From positions 1-33,065 of the forward strand of contig SKOM01000179.1 in assembly GCA_007120095.1 (NCBI GenBank): DNA of 33,065 nt, given 5' to 3'. The notes beneath the pieces are model-generated. The model saw nothing but the letters and a program-made list of their open reading frames with translations. It was not told the DNA's origin and made no database searches. Of the stretch, positions 1 through 8,854 are shown piece by piece. The position numbers and the translations under genes were made by a program. The stretch comes from Candidatus Competibacteraceae bacterium. GTDB lineage: Bacteria; Pseudomonadota; Gammaproteobacteria; Competibacterales; Competibacteraceae. The first letter of the stretch is position 1. Every line of letters begins with the position of its first letter.

Positions 1-933
1 CCTGATTTGACGTTTGTACACATCAATGAACCCGCAGGGGATGCGGCGTGCAGCGCCCATTTGCTGGAGTTCGATTCTGTGCATGGGCATTGGCAGGAGG
101 CCATCCACGCTGAGGATAATGCCCTGGTGGTCGCGGGTCAGCGCATCACTTACAGCCAGTCCCGCGATCCGGCTGAAGTCGATTGGAACGGGGCAGACAT
201 CGTTCTGGAGTGCAGTGGCAAATTCAAAACCAAGGATAAATTAGCACCCTATTTCGCTAAAGGTGTGCGTAAAATCGTGGTGTCGGCACCAATGCCGGAA
301 AGCGATGGGCTGAATATCGTTTACGGTGTCAATCATCATCTGTATGACGGCCACGACATTATTACCGCCGCCTCCTGCACCACCAATTGCTTGGCGCCGC
401 TGGTTAAAGTGATCCACGAAGGACTGGGCATTCGTCATGGCAGTCTGACCACCATCCACGATATCACCAACACCCAAACCATCATCGACGCGCCGCATAA
501 AGACCTGCGGCGGGCGCGGGCGCTGGGTTTATCCTTGATTCCGACCAGCACCGGCTCAGCCAAAGCCATCGCCGCCATTTTCCCGGAACTGCGCGGCAAA
601 CTTGATGGTTTAGCCGTGCGGGTGCCCTTGCTCAATGCCTCACTGACGGACTGTGCTTTTGAGGTCGAACGGGCGACCACGGTGGAAGAAGTCAACGGCC
701 TGCTGCAAACCGCTGCTGAAAATCATTTAACCGGAATTCTCGGCTATGAGGAACGGCCTTTAGTGTCGATTGATTATGTGAACGATGCGCGTTCCAGCAT
801 TGTCGATGCCCTGTCTACTCGGGTGATCAATGGTACACAAGTCAAATTATTGTCCTGGTACGATAATGAATGGGGCTATGTGTGCCGCATGGTGGATTTG
901 ACCCGGCTGGTCAGCCGCAGCCTGAGCGTTTGA
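1..933 (+). CDS. ArsJ-associated glyceraldehyde-3-phosphate dehydrogenase, 5'-truncated by window edge
   Basis: The reading frame is open from base 1 and lacks the N-terminal NAD-binding start of the family (roughly the first 25-30 residues), so the gene begins left of the window. The visible 310 codons contain the GAPDH active site ASCTTNC with its catalytic cysteine at 376-378, the HDITNTQ segment, the STGSAKA phosphate-binding segment and the C-terminal WYDNEWGY signature. GAPDH paralogs placed next to arsJ use arsenate in place of phosphate to form 1-arseno-3-phosphoglycerate, which ArsJ exports. The stop at 931-933 lies 7 bases before the arsJ start, so the pair is an operon. The role is assigned from the neighbour; by sequence alone it could be a general GAPDH. 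Confidence 0.92.
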   Translation, partial: PDLTFVHINEPAGDAACSAHLLEFDSVHGHWQEAIHAEDNALVVAGQRITYSQSRDPAEVDWNGADIVLECSGKFKTKDKLAPYFAKGVRKIVVSAPMPESDGLNIVYGVNHHLYDGHDIITAASCTTNCLAPLVKVIHEGLGIRHGSLTTIHDITNTQTIIDAPHKDLRRARALGLSLIPTSTGSAKAIAAIFPELRGKLDGLAVRVPLLNASLTDCAFEVERATTVEEVNGLLQTAAENHLTGILGYEERPLVSIDYVNDARSSIVDALSTRVINGTQVKLLSWYDNEWGYVCRMVDLTRLVSRSLSV

Positions 934-940
934 GGCGGCC

Positions 941-2161
941 ATGAGCGCGGTGTCCATTCGCCACTATCTGGTGATTACCGCCAGCTACTGGGCTTTTACG
1001 ATCACTGATGGCGCTATCCGCATGCTGGTGGTGCTGTATTTCCACTTGCTCGGTTACAGTCCACTGGAAATCGCCCTGTTGTTCTTGTTCTATGAGATCT
1101 TCGGGGTGGTGACCAACCTGACCGGGGGCTGGCTGGCGGCCCGTATCGGCCTCAATCGCACCATGCATATCGGTATGGCGCTGCAAATCGGGGCCTTATT
1201 GATGCTGACGGTTCCCGATGCCTGGCTCAGCGTCGCCTATGTCATGCTGGCTCAGGCGTTATCCGGGATTGCCAAGGATCTCAATAAAATGAGTGCCAAG
1301 GCCGGGGTCAAGCTGGTGTTACCACAATCGGACAATCCCCAGGGTGGTGCCGATGCCCGGTTATTCCGGTGGGTGGCCATTCTGACCGGCTCCAAGAATG
1401 CCTTGAAAGGGGTCGGCTTTTTCGTCGGCGGTTTGCTGCTGGCGCTGGTGGGTTTCCGGGGTGCCTTGCTGATACTCTCGGCCATGCTGGCGGTGGTGTT
1501 GGTGGTGTCCATGGTGCTGTTGCCCCTGGAAATCGGCAAGACCAAATTTAAAGCTAAATTCCGTCAGGTGTTTGCCAATACCCCGGAAATTAACTGGCTG
1601 TCCGGTGCCCGCCTGTTTTTATTCGGTGCACGGGATGTCTGGTTTGTGGTGGGTCTGCCGGTGTATTTAACCGCTGTGGTCGGCTGGGATAACTGGAAAG
1701 TCGGCGGGTTTTTAGCCTTATGGGTGATCGGCTATGGCGCGGTACAAGCGCTGGCACCGCAGTTGTTTCGCAATCGCCCGCCCGATGGGGTCAGCGCCCG
1801 CTTCTGGGCTTTGGGTTTGGCGGTTTTACCGGCGGCTATGGCGCTGGGTCTGATGAATGAGTTTGACCCCGAGTGGGTTGTGGTCGGTGGGCTGCTGCTG
1901 TTTGGGGTGGTGTTTGCGGTCAATTCCGCACTGCATTCCTATTTGATTTTGCACTATGCTGATCACGATAAAGTGGCCATGAATGTCGGCTTTTATTACA
2001 TGGCCAATGCCGGTGGGCGTTTGGTAGGCACGGTGTTATCTGGTTGGGTGTACCAAACCCAAGGCTTAGTGGGTTGTCTGTGGTGGTCAACTGCCTTGGT
2101 ATTGCTGGCTGCGGCCTTATCGTTGCGCCTGCCCAGTGCCAAGACCCTGGCGACCCCTTAA
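941..2161 (+). CDS. arsJ: organoarsenical efflux MFS transporter ArsJ
   Basis: A 406-residue inner-membrane protein with about 12 hydrophobic segments and the typical ArsJ N-terminus (HYLVITASYWAFTITDGA, then LEIALLFLFYEIFGV). ArsJ is a major facilitator family member that exports 1-arseno-3-phosphoglycerate made by the adjacent GAPDH; the product decays outside to arsenate, giving arsenate resistance. The ATG at 941 is preceded by a GAGG ribosome binding site at 932-935 that overlaps the GAPDH stop region. No ArsR regulator or arsenate reductase is visible; they may lie left of the window. Length and both ends match the family, so I am confident. Confidence 0.93.
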   Translation: MSAVSIRHYLVITASYWAFTITDGAIRMLVVLYFHLLGYSPLEIALLFLFYEIFGVVTNLTGGWLAARIGLNRTMHIGMALQIGALLMLTVPDAWLSVAYVMLAQALSGIAKDLNKMSAKAGVKLVLPQSDNPQGGADARLFRWVAILTGSKNALKGVGFFVGGLLLALVGFRGALLILSAMLAVVLVVSMVLLPLEIGKTKFKAKFRQVFANTPEINWLSGARLFLFGARDVWFVVGLPVYLTAVVGWDNWKVGGFLALWVIGYGAVQALAPQLFRNRPPDGVSARFWALGLAVLPAAMALGLMNEFDPEWVVVGGLLLFGVVFAVNSALHSYLILHYADHDKVAMNVGFYYMANAGGRLVGTVLSGWVYQTQGLVGCLWWSTALVLLAAALSLRLPSAKTLATP

Positions 2162-2213
2162 CAGCGCATGTCCGTCGGGCACGTCCGGGGCACGACCTAC
2201 ACGGTTTCACCAT

Positions 2214-2241
2214 GAGTCCGGGCATCAAGGCGAACGACTAT
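2214..2241 (+). repeat. 28-base intergenic repeat, copy 1
   Basis: This intergenic stretch between arsJ and the TRAP permease gene matches 12464-12491 at 24 of 28 positions in the same orientation, both ending in AACGACTAT. A few further matches extend to the left (TTCACC against TTACCC). I see no third copy. It may be a dispersed intergenic repeat or a shared regulatory site. The rest of 2162-2322 holds no gene I can support. Confidence 0.5.
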
Positions 2242-2322
2242 AAATCTGGAGGTCAGAAGGTTAGCGGGACAGGGGGCTAATGGGTAAAATGGCGCTTTGA
2301 TCAGGGATCACCCAATAACTCG

Positions 2323-4131
2323 ATGACCTCAACACCCGATACCTTTACCCCAGCCAGCGGCTGGTTACGCTGGGTTACCGTCGCTTTTGCCGCACTGACA
2401 GTGGGCTTCCATTTATGGATTGCCTTCTCCGGCCTGATTCCTAACCTCACGACCCGGCCTTTGCACATGGCGTTTGCCGTGGCTTGGGTGTTTTTCTTTG
2501 GGGTTGCGATTGCGCAAGGTCGTGGCGGGCGTATCAGTGGCTGGATTATCGGCGCTATCGGCATTGCCGCCTGTGGTTATATTGTCTGGAACCGCCCGGA
2601 ACTGGTGCGTCAATACGGTGCCCTGGATGGCTGGCTGCAGCACGCTGTCGCCATCGCGCTGTTGCTGGTGGTGCTGGAGATGGCGCGGCGGGCGATTAAA
2701 CTGGTGTTGCCTGCCGTGGCGGCGATTGTCTTGACCTATGGGTTTTTGGGGGAACACATTCCCGGTTCCTTTGGTCATGGCGGGATTCCCCTCGATTATT
2801 ATCTGGGCACCTTGACTATTACCGAGGGTGGGCTGTGGGGGTCTTTGACCGGGATTTCGGTCGATACCATCAGCCTGTTCATTATTCTCGGTGCGACCAT
2901 TTCTGCCGGACAGGCCGGTACCGGGTTTATGGCGCTGGCGACGCAAATTGCCGGGCGTTTTCGCGCCGGGGCGGCTAAAGTCGCGGTTGTGTCCTCGGCG
3001 CTGTATGGCACGGTGTCCGGGGTCGCGGCGGCTAACACCGCCTCTACAGGCATGGTGACCATTCCCGCTATGATCCGCCGTGGCTACCCACCCAAACTCG
3101 CTGCTGCGGTCGAAGCAGTGGCGTCCACCGGTGGACAGATTATGCCGCCGATTATGGGAGCCGGTATTTTCGTCATGGCGGAGTTATTGCGGCGACCTTA
3201 TGCGGAAATTATGGTGGCGGCGACTTTGCCGGCTTTGCTGTTTTTCGTCGCCGCCTGGGTTGGGGTCCACATGTTCGCCCTGCGCTATCGTCTGGAAGGT
3301 TTACCGCGCTCGGAGCTGCCCGGCTGGTGGGCGGTGGCGCTGACCGCTCCATTTTTCATGGTGCCTTTCGGTATCTTGATCGGTTCGATTTTATTCACCA
3401 GTTACACCCTGTCTTATGCCGCTGTGTTTGCCACGGTCACGGCGTGGGTGTTATTACTGCCCGGTGATCAGCTCAAACCCTCGCTGCGCGGCTGGTTGTT
3501 GCGCACAGAACAGGCTTTGGTGACCGGGGCGCAGCAGGTGGCGGTGATTGCCGCTGTCATTATTTGTGCCGGTATTATTGTCGGTGTGTTCAATATGACC
3601 GGGCTGGGTGTCAAGCTGACCTCACTGATTTTATCGCTGTCCGGAGGCGAATTGTGGGCGGTGTTATTACTGACCGGCCTGGCCAGTCTGGTGCTGGGCA
3701 TGGAATTGCCCACCACGGCGGCTTACATCATCTGCGTGGCCGTGGCCGGCCCGGCGCTGGTTGCCGTTGGCGTGCCGGAACTGTATGCCCATCTGTTCGT
3801 ATTCTGGTATGCCTTGCTATGCACCATCACCCCGCCGGTGTGTGGCAATGTGTTCATCGCGGCCGGTATTGCTAAAACACCATGGTTGCCGGTCGCGGGC
3901 ACCGCCCTGCGCCTGGGGCTGGGTTTGTTCGTGGTACCCTTAGGCTTTATCGCTAATCCGAGCTTGTTACTATTGGCGAGCGAGCCGTGGCTGGCGCTTG
4001 CTGCTACCCTGAAAGTCGGGATGGGTCTGGCGTTGCTGGCCTATGCGGTGATTGGTGAGGGGGGCCGCCCCTGGAGGCAGTTATTGGCCTTGCCTGCGGG
4101 ATTAACCGTGATTTTTATCGGTGGCGTGTGA
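2323..4131 (+). CDS. TRAP transporter permease, fused 4TM/12TM type
   Basis: A 602-residue, very hydrophobic protein. An N-terminal region of about 4 membrane segments (DctQ-like) is fused to a DctM-like large subunit, recognisable by the GVAAANTASTGMVTIPAM region (nt about 3019-3075), VASTGGQIMPPIMGAG (about 3121-3165) and ELPTTAAYI near nt 3700. Such fused permeases import organic acids with a periplasmic TAXI-family receptor and an ion gradient. No TAXI receptor gene flanks it here, so the substrate is unknown and the receptor must be encoded elsewhere. It is shorter than many fused TRAP permeases of 640-850 residues, apparently because it lacks a C-terminal extension. The ATG at 2323 has no clear ribosome binding site. 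Confidence 0.88.
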   Translation: MTSTPDTFTPASGWLRWVTVAFAALTVGFHLWIAFSGLIPNLTTRPLHMAFAVAWVFFFGVAIAQGRGGRISGWIIGAIGIAACGYIVWNRPELVRQYGALDGWLQHAVAIALLLVVLEMARRAIKLVLPAVAAIVLTYGFLGEHIPGSFGHGGIPLDYYLGTLTITEGGLWGSLTGISVDTISLFIILGATISAGQAGTGFMALATQIAGRFRAGAAKVAVVSSALYGTVSGVAAANTASTGMVTIPAMIRRGYPPKLAAAVEAVASTGGQIMPPIMGAGIFVMAELLRRPYAEIMVAATLPALLFFVAAWVGVHMFALRYRLEGLPRSELPGWWAVALTAPFFMVPFGILIGSILFTSYTLSYAAVFATVTAWVLLLPGDQLKPSLRGWLLRTEQALVTGAQQVAVIAAVIICAGIIVGVFNMTGLGVKLTSLILSLSGGELWAVLLLTGLASLVLGMELPTTAAYIICVAVAGPALVAVGVPELYAHLFVFWYALLCTITPPVCGNVFIAAGIAKTPWLPVAGTALRLGLGLFVVPLGFIANPSLLLLASEPWLALAATLKVGMGLALLAYAVIGEGGRPWRQLLALPAGLTVIFIGGV

Positions 4132-4158
4132 ATTTTAGGTGTTGAACTTGATTTTGCC

Positions 4159-4189
4159 GCCCATGTGGCATAGCTTATGGGCTTTGTTT
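4159..4189 (+). terminator. weak candidate terminator after the TRAP permease gene
   Basis: A six-base inverted repeat (GCCCAT at 4159-4164, ATGGGC at 4177-4182) is followed by TTTGTTT and lies about 30 bases after the TRAP stop. The stem is short and the loop is 12 bases, so this is only a weak intrinsic terminator candidate. Confidence 0.3.
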
Positions 4190-4256
4190 GGATAAGCGCT
4201 GGCAGGTGCGTTGTGCCCATAGAATACAGCCTATTGCGACAGAGTCGATCGCGGGC

Positions 4257-5096
4257 ATGAAAACGTCATTTTCCCTGGTGAAAAATGTATTACTAAGAAT
4301 TTTGCTGGTCACAGTGACTATGATGGTCATGCTGACGGCCAGCGTTTACTACAATGTTTTTCAGGGCCAGAAAGAAGCCCAGCTCGCACAGCGGCAGTAC
4401 CTGGTGGCTGATCGGGTGATCGTCGACAGCAATCTGATTAAATTAGCAGATTATAATATAGAAAATATTATAGAGGCATTCAATACCCCCTCTGCTTCTG
4501 AATCTGCCGCACGCTATAATGGATTTCAGGTGCATTACTTTTTTGCAGGTCACGCGGCTCACAGTGATAACCCCACGCGGCAGTACGCTTATGAAACCAT
4601 CATTAGACAACTGTATCATGCCGACGCTGCCGTTCAGGTGATTAACGATAAACAAAAAAATAATTATTTAATTGTTGGCAGACTGGATGGCGTCGAGGGT
4701 CTTGTGGTCAATATTCTGCCGGCTCATGAGGTTCATAAAGCCGCTTTCAGTTTCGCTAAAGGTCTGTTCTCACAAAGTACTTTCATATTGTTGGCCACGC
4801 TGCTGGTGACTTATGGTGTCTTACGCTATCAGGTTCAAAATCCACTGGAAAAAATAAGATTGGCTGTAGAGGCCATAGCGAGAGGAGACTATCGGCAGGT
4901 GACACAGGGAGTGATTGAGCTACCGAAGGTGATGGATAATGAGATGGATTTGCTGGCTAACGCTGTGCTGGAAACAGCCATCAACGTCGAGGAAACCCAC
5001 ACTGATCTGGAAAAGAAGCTTCAAGAAAGAACCCAAGCGTTAAAAAACGCTAATAAAGCATTATACGCCACTTATAGCGAACCCACAAAACCGTAG
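4257..5096 (+). CDS. orphan membrane sensor-like protein with HAMP domain and no output domain
   Basis: From the ATG at 4257 (KTSFSL follows) the product has 279 residues; an upstream in-frame TTG at 4188 would add 23 unlikely residues. A first membrane helix lies at residues 11-33, an extracytoplasmic sensor region at about 34-168, a second helix at about 170-190, a HAMP-like linker at about 191-243 and a coiled coil at 243-268 (LEKKLQERTQALKNANKAL). This is the architecture of histidine kinases and diguanylate cyclases, but the frame ends at TAG 5094-5096 just after the coil, where the catalytic domain usually starts. No kinase, GGDEF or receiver domain follows; mutA starts 59 bases later. 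It may be truncated or a partner subunit. The ligand is unknown. Confidence 0.7.
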   Translation: MKTSFSLVKNVLLRILLVTVTMMVMLTASVYYNVFQGQKEAQLAQRQYLVADRVIVDSNLIKLADYNIENIIEAFNTPSASESAARYNGFQVHYFFAGHAAHSDNPTRQYAYETIIRQLYHADAAVQVINDKQKNNYLIVGRLDGVEGLVVNILPAHEVHKAAFSFAKGLFSQSTFILLATLLVTYGVLRYQVQNPLEKIRLAVEAIARGDYRQVTQGVIELPKVMDNEMDLLANAVLETAINVEETHTDLEKKLQERTQALKNANKALYATYSEPTKP

Positions 5097-5155
5097 TTGT
5101 GTGCACAACGACTGACATCACATCCTCATCACCCAAAAAGCGGGAGTTAGCGATC

Positions 5156-7309
5156 ATGGCCAAATTTGACCATAAAACCCTAGATGACTGGCAGACTCTG
5201 GCAAGTCGTGAACTCAAGGGTCGAGACCCAGACACATTGCGGCGCGAAACCCCTGAGGGGATTACCATTAAGCCCGTGTACACGGCTGCCGATCTGGAGG
5301 GCCTGGAGCAGGTCAATTCTCTGCCGGGCTTTGCGCCGTTTACCCGCGGGGTTCGGGCCACCATGTACACTGGACGTCCGTGGACGGTACGCCAATACGC
5401 CGGGTTTTCCACCGCTGAAGAATCCAACGCTTTTTATCGGCGCAATCTGGCTGCCGGGCAAACCGGTTTATCCGTGGCGTTTGATCTGGCGACCCACCGA
5501 GGTTACGATTCCGATCACCTGCGGGTCGTAGGCGATGTGGGCAAAGCCGGGGTAGCGATTGATTCCATCGCCGATATGAAAATTCTCTTCGATGGCATTC
5601 CGCTGGATAAAATGTCGGTGTCCATGACGATGAACGGTGCGGTATTACCGGTGATGGCCATGTACATCGTCGCCGCTGAGGAGCAGGGGGTCAGTCCCGA
5701 TAAACTTTCGGGCACCTTGCAAAACGATATTCTCAAAGAATTCATGGTGCGCAATACTTATATTTACCCGCCCGAACCGTCGATGCGGATTGTAGCCGAT
5801 ATCATTGGCTACACCGCCAATCACATGCCACGCTTTAACTCCATATCCATCTCCGGTTATCACATGCAAGAGGCCGGGGCGACAGCCGTGCAGGAGCTGG
5901 CCTTTACCGTGGCTGACGGGGTGGAATACGTCCGTGCGGCCTTGTCCACTGGCCTGAAAGTCGATCAGTTTGCACCGCGCTTATCGTTTTTCTTCGCTAT
6001 TGGCATGAACTTTTTCATGGAAATTGCCAAGCTGCGTGCCGCCCGCACTCTGTGGGCGCAATTAATGCAGGAACATTTCCAGCCCCAAGACGCCCGCTCA
6101 CTGATGCTGCGCACCCATTGCCAGACCAGTGGCGTCAGTCTGACCAGTCAAGACCCCTATAACAATATTATCCGCACCACCGTTGAGGCCATGGCGGCTG
6201 CCCTGGGCGGTACTCAGTCGCTGCACACCAATGCCTTCGACGAAGCCCTGGCTTTACCGACCGATTTCTCAGCGCAAATCGCCCGCAATACCCAATTGGT
6301 GCTGCAAGAAGAAACCGCCATCACTCAAGTGGTCGACCCACTGGGCGGGTCGTATTACATTGAAGCCCTGACCGCCTCTTTGGTTGCCGAGGCTCGTAAG
6401 CTGATCGGCGAAGTCGAGGAACTCGGTGGCATGACCAAGGCGGTCGAGTCCGGTATGCCCAAGCTGCGCATCGAAGAAGCGGCCGCTCGCCGTCAGGCTC
6501 GGATCGACCGTGGCCAAGAAGTCATTGTCGGGGTGAATAAATACCAATCCACCCATGCAGGCGAAGTTGAGGTTCGTGCCATCGACAACACCGCCGTGCG
6601 TGAATCGCAAGTCCGCCGTTTGCAGCAGGTGCGGGCTGAGCGCGATGACGCCGCCTGTCGCCGTACTTTAGAGGCATTAACTCAGGCGGCTGAAAGCGGG
6701 CAGGGTAATTTACTCGCGTTGGCCGTTGATGCCGCACGGGCGCGGGCCACCGTGGGTGAGATTTCCGATGCCTTAGAGAAAATCTGGGGACGGCATCGGG
6801 CGGTGATTCGATCAATTTCTGGTGTGTACGGTTCGGCGTATGAGGGCGATGCCGGTTTTGAAACCATCCGCAAAGACATTGACGCCTTTGCCGAAGAAGA
6901 AGGGCGACGGCCGCGGATGCTGGTGGTCAAGCTCGGTCAAGACGGCCATGATCGCGGGGCTAAAGTCATTGCGACCGCCTTTGCCGATTTGGGCTTCGAT
7001 GTGGACATCGGCCCGCTGTTCCAAACCCCGGAAGAAGCTGCCCGCCAGGCCGTCGAGAGCGACGTCCATGTCGTGGGTGTTTCCAGCCAGGCAGCCGGAC
7101 ATCAGACGCTGGTACCGGCGTTGATTGCCGCACTGAAAGCCGAAGGGTCGGAGGATGTTGCCGTGGTCTGCGGTGGAGTGATTCCACCTCAAGACTATGA
7201 CATGCTGCGTGATGCCGGGGTCGCGGCTATTTATGGGCCTGGCACCAATATTCCGGTGGCCGTCGGTGAGGTCTTGGCATTGATTCGTAGCCGCCACCTA
7301 GCGGCCTGA
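5156..7309 (+). CDS. scpA: methylmalonyl-CoA mutase, single-chain B12-dependent
   Basis: The 717-residue product converts (R)-methylmalonyl-CoA to succinyl-CoA with adenosylcobalamin. The N-terminal TIM-barrel substrate domain carries the family segments GFAPFTRGVRATMY, VAFDLATHRGYDSD and MNGAVLPVMAMY. The C-terminal cobalamin-binding domain has the DxHxxG box in GQDGHDRGAK (Asp596, His598, Gly601). The ATG at 5156 has a GGGAG ribosome binding site at 5143-5147; a further upstream GTG in the same frame (5099) is less likely. It leads a tight operon with pccB, pccA and meaB, giving the propionyl-CoA to succinyl-CoA route except for methylmalonyl-CoA epimerase, which is not in the window. mutA/mcmA-type names are also used for this family. 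Confidence 0.96.
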   Translation: MAKFDHKTLDDWQTLASRELKGRDPDTLRRETPEGITIKPVYTAADLEGLEQVNSLPGFAPFTRGVRATMYTGRPWTVRQYAGFSTAEESNAFYRRNLAAGQTGLSVAFDLATHRGYDSDHLRVVGDVGKAGVAIDSIADMKILFDGIPLDKMSVSMTMNGAVLPVMAMYIVAAEEQGVSPDKLSGTLQNDILKEFMVRNTYIYPPEPSMRIVADIIGYTANHMPRFNSISISGYHMQEAGATAVQELAFTVADGVEYVRAALSTGLKVDQFAPRLSFFFAIGMNFFMEIAKLRAARTLWAQLMQEHFQPQDARSLMLRTHCQTSGVSLTSQDPYNNIIRTTVEAMAAALGGTQSLHTNAFDEALALPTDFSAQIARNTQLVLQEETAITQVVDPLGGSYYIEALTASLVAEARKLIGEVEELGGMTKAVESGMPKLRIEEAAARRQARIDRGQEVIVGVNKYQSTHAGEVEVRAIDNTAVRESQVRRLQQVRAERDDAACRRTLEALTQAAESGQGNLLALAVDAARARATVGEISDALEKIWGRHRAVIRSISGVYGSAYEGDAGFETIRKDIDAFAEEEGRRPRMLVVKLGQDGHDRGAKVIATAFADLGFDVDIGPLFQTPEEAARQAVESDVHVVGVSSQAAGHQTLVPALIAALKAEGSEDVAVVCGGVIPPQDYDMLRDAGVAAIYGPGTNIPVAVGEVLALIRSRHLAA

Positions 7310-7321
7310 TTGAGTATAAAT

Positions 7322-8854
7322 ATGAAAGAAATTGTTGCCGAATTAGATCGTAAACGCGCCGCTGCTCGTTTGGGTGGCGGACAGGATCGGATTGACAAAC
7401 TCCATGCTCAGGGTCGTTTGACTGCCCGTGAGCGGATCGATTTATTGCTGGACAAAGGTAGTTTTGAGGAATGGGATACCTTTGTTGAACACCGGTGCAC
7501 CGAGTTTGGCATGGAGCAGCGGACTATACCCGGTGACGGGGTGGTGACCGGTTACGGCACCATTAATGGCCGCTTAACCTTTGTGTTCAGCCAGGATTTC
7601 ACGGTTTTCGGTGGGTCGTTATCCGAAGCCCACGCAGAAAAAATCTGTAAAATCATGGATCACGCCATTCGAGCAGGGGCACCGGTGATTGGCCTCAACG
7701 ACTCGGGTGGCGCACGGATTCAGGAGGGCATTGCCTCGCTGGCCGGTTATGCCAATGTGTTCCAGCGCAATGTCATGGCCTCGGGCGTGGTGCCGCAGAT
7801 TTCGATGATTATGGGGCCGTGTGCGGGTGGAGCGGTGTATTCGCCGGCGATTACCGATTTTATTTTCATGGTCAAAGACAGCTCCTATATGTTTGTCACC
7901 GGCCCGGAAGTGGTCAAAACCGTCACTCATGAAACCGTCACCCATGAAGAGCTGGGGGGGGCTGTGACCCACTCGACAAGATCGGGCGTGTCGGATCGTG
8001 CCTTCGATAATGATGTCGAGGCGCTGTTATGGTTACGCCAATTCATGGGTTATCTGCCGACCAGTAACCGCGCTCCACCGCCGTGGGTACCGAGTGAGGA
8101 CCCCGCCGATCGTTCTGAGCCGTCGCTGGATGCTTTGGTGCCTAACAATACCAATAAACCCTATAACATGAAGGAGTTGATTTATAAAGTAGTGGATGGC
8201 CAGGAGTTCTTTGAGATCCAACCGGATTTTGCCCAGAATATTTTAATCGGTTTCGGGCGTATGGAAGGCTATACGGTTGGTTTTGTCGCCAACCAGCCTA
8301 TGGTTCTAGCTGGTTGTTTAGATATTGATTCTTCACGTAAAGCCGCCCGATTTGTGCGCTTCTGCGATTGTTTCAATATTCCTATTGTGACTTTCGTCGA
8401 TGTCCCAGGTTTTATGCCGGGCACCACACAGGAATATGGCGGCATCATCAAGCACGGCGCCAAACTGCTGTATGCCTATGCCGAAGCTACGGTGCCGAAA
8501 ATCACCGTGATCACCCGTAAAGCCTATGGCGGGGCTTATGATGTGATGAGCTCTCAGCATCTGCGGGGTGATGTGAATTTTGCTTGGCCCAGTGCTGAAA
8601 TTGCGGTGATGGGACCCAAGGGGGCGGTGGAGATTATCTTCCGCGAACATGCGGGTGATCCTGAAAAAATTGAAGAACTCACCGAGGATTACCGGCAAAA
8701 GTTTGCCAATCCCTTTATTGCCGGTCACCGTGGTTTTATCGAAGATGTGATCAAACCCAGCTTTACCCGCAAGCGTCTCTGCCGTTCGCTGGCTATGCTT
8801 AAGGATAAAAAGTTGGAAAATCCTTGGCGCAAACACGGGAATATTCCACTGTGA
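7322..8854 (+). CDS. pccB: propionyl-CoA carboxylase beta subunit (carboxyltransferase)
   Basis: The 510-residue product matches acyl-CoA carboxylase beta chains over its full length: N-terminal AAARLGGGQDRIDKLHAQG, the carboxyltransferase oxyanion regions LNDSGGARIQEG and MIMGPCAGGAVYSP, and in the C-terminal half VDVPGFMPGTTQEYGGII and RKAYGGAYDVMSS. It transfers the carboxyl group from biotin on PccA to propionyl-CoA to give (S)-methylmalonyl-CoA. It starts 12 bases after the mutase stop; a TTG at 7310 is an alternative start, and neither has a strong ribosome binding site, suggesting translational coupling. The stop overlaps the pccA start by one base. Propionyl-CoA rather than acetyl- or methylcrotonyl-CoA is inferred from the neighbouring mutase. 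Confidence 0.95.
   Translation: MKEIVAELDRKRAAARLGGGQDRIDKLHAQGRLTARERIDLLLDKGSFEEWDTFVEHRCTEFGMEQRTIPGDGVVTGYGTINGRLTFVFSQDFTVFGGSLSEAHAEKICKIMDHAIRAGAPVIGLNDSGGARIQEGIASLAGYANVFQRNVMASGVVPQISMIMGPCAGGAVYSPAITDFIFMVKDSSYMFVTGPEVVKTVTHETVTHEELGGAVTHSTRSGVSDRAFDNDVEALLWLRQFMGYLPTSNRAPPPWVPSEDPADRSEPSLDALVPNNTNKPYNMKELIYKVVDGQEFFEIQPDFAQNILIGFGRMEGYTVGFVANQPMVLAGCLDIDSSRKAARFVRFCDCFNIPIVTFVDVPGFMPGTTQEYGGIIKHGAKLLYAYAEATVPKITVITRKAYGGAYDVMSSQHLRGDVNFAWPSAEIAVMGPKGAVEIIFREHAGDPEKIEELTEDYRQKFANPFIAGHRGFIEDVIKPSFTRKRLCRSLAMLKDKKLENPWRKHGNIPL

Noticed and set aside
2044..2280. Plus-strand 78-residue frame running from the arsJ end into the gap
   Set aside because: It overlaps the arsJ C-terminus out of frame and shows no ribosome binding site or family match.
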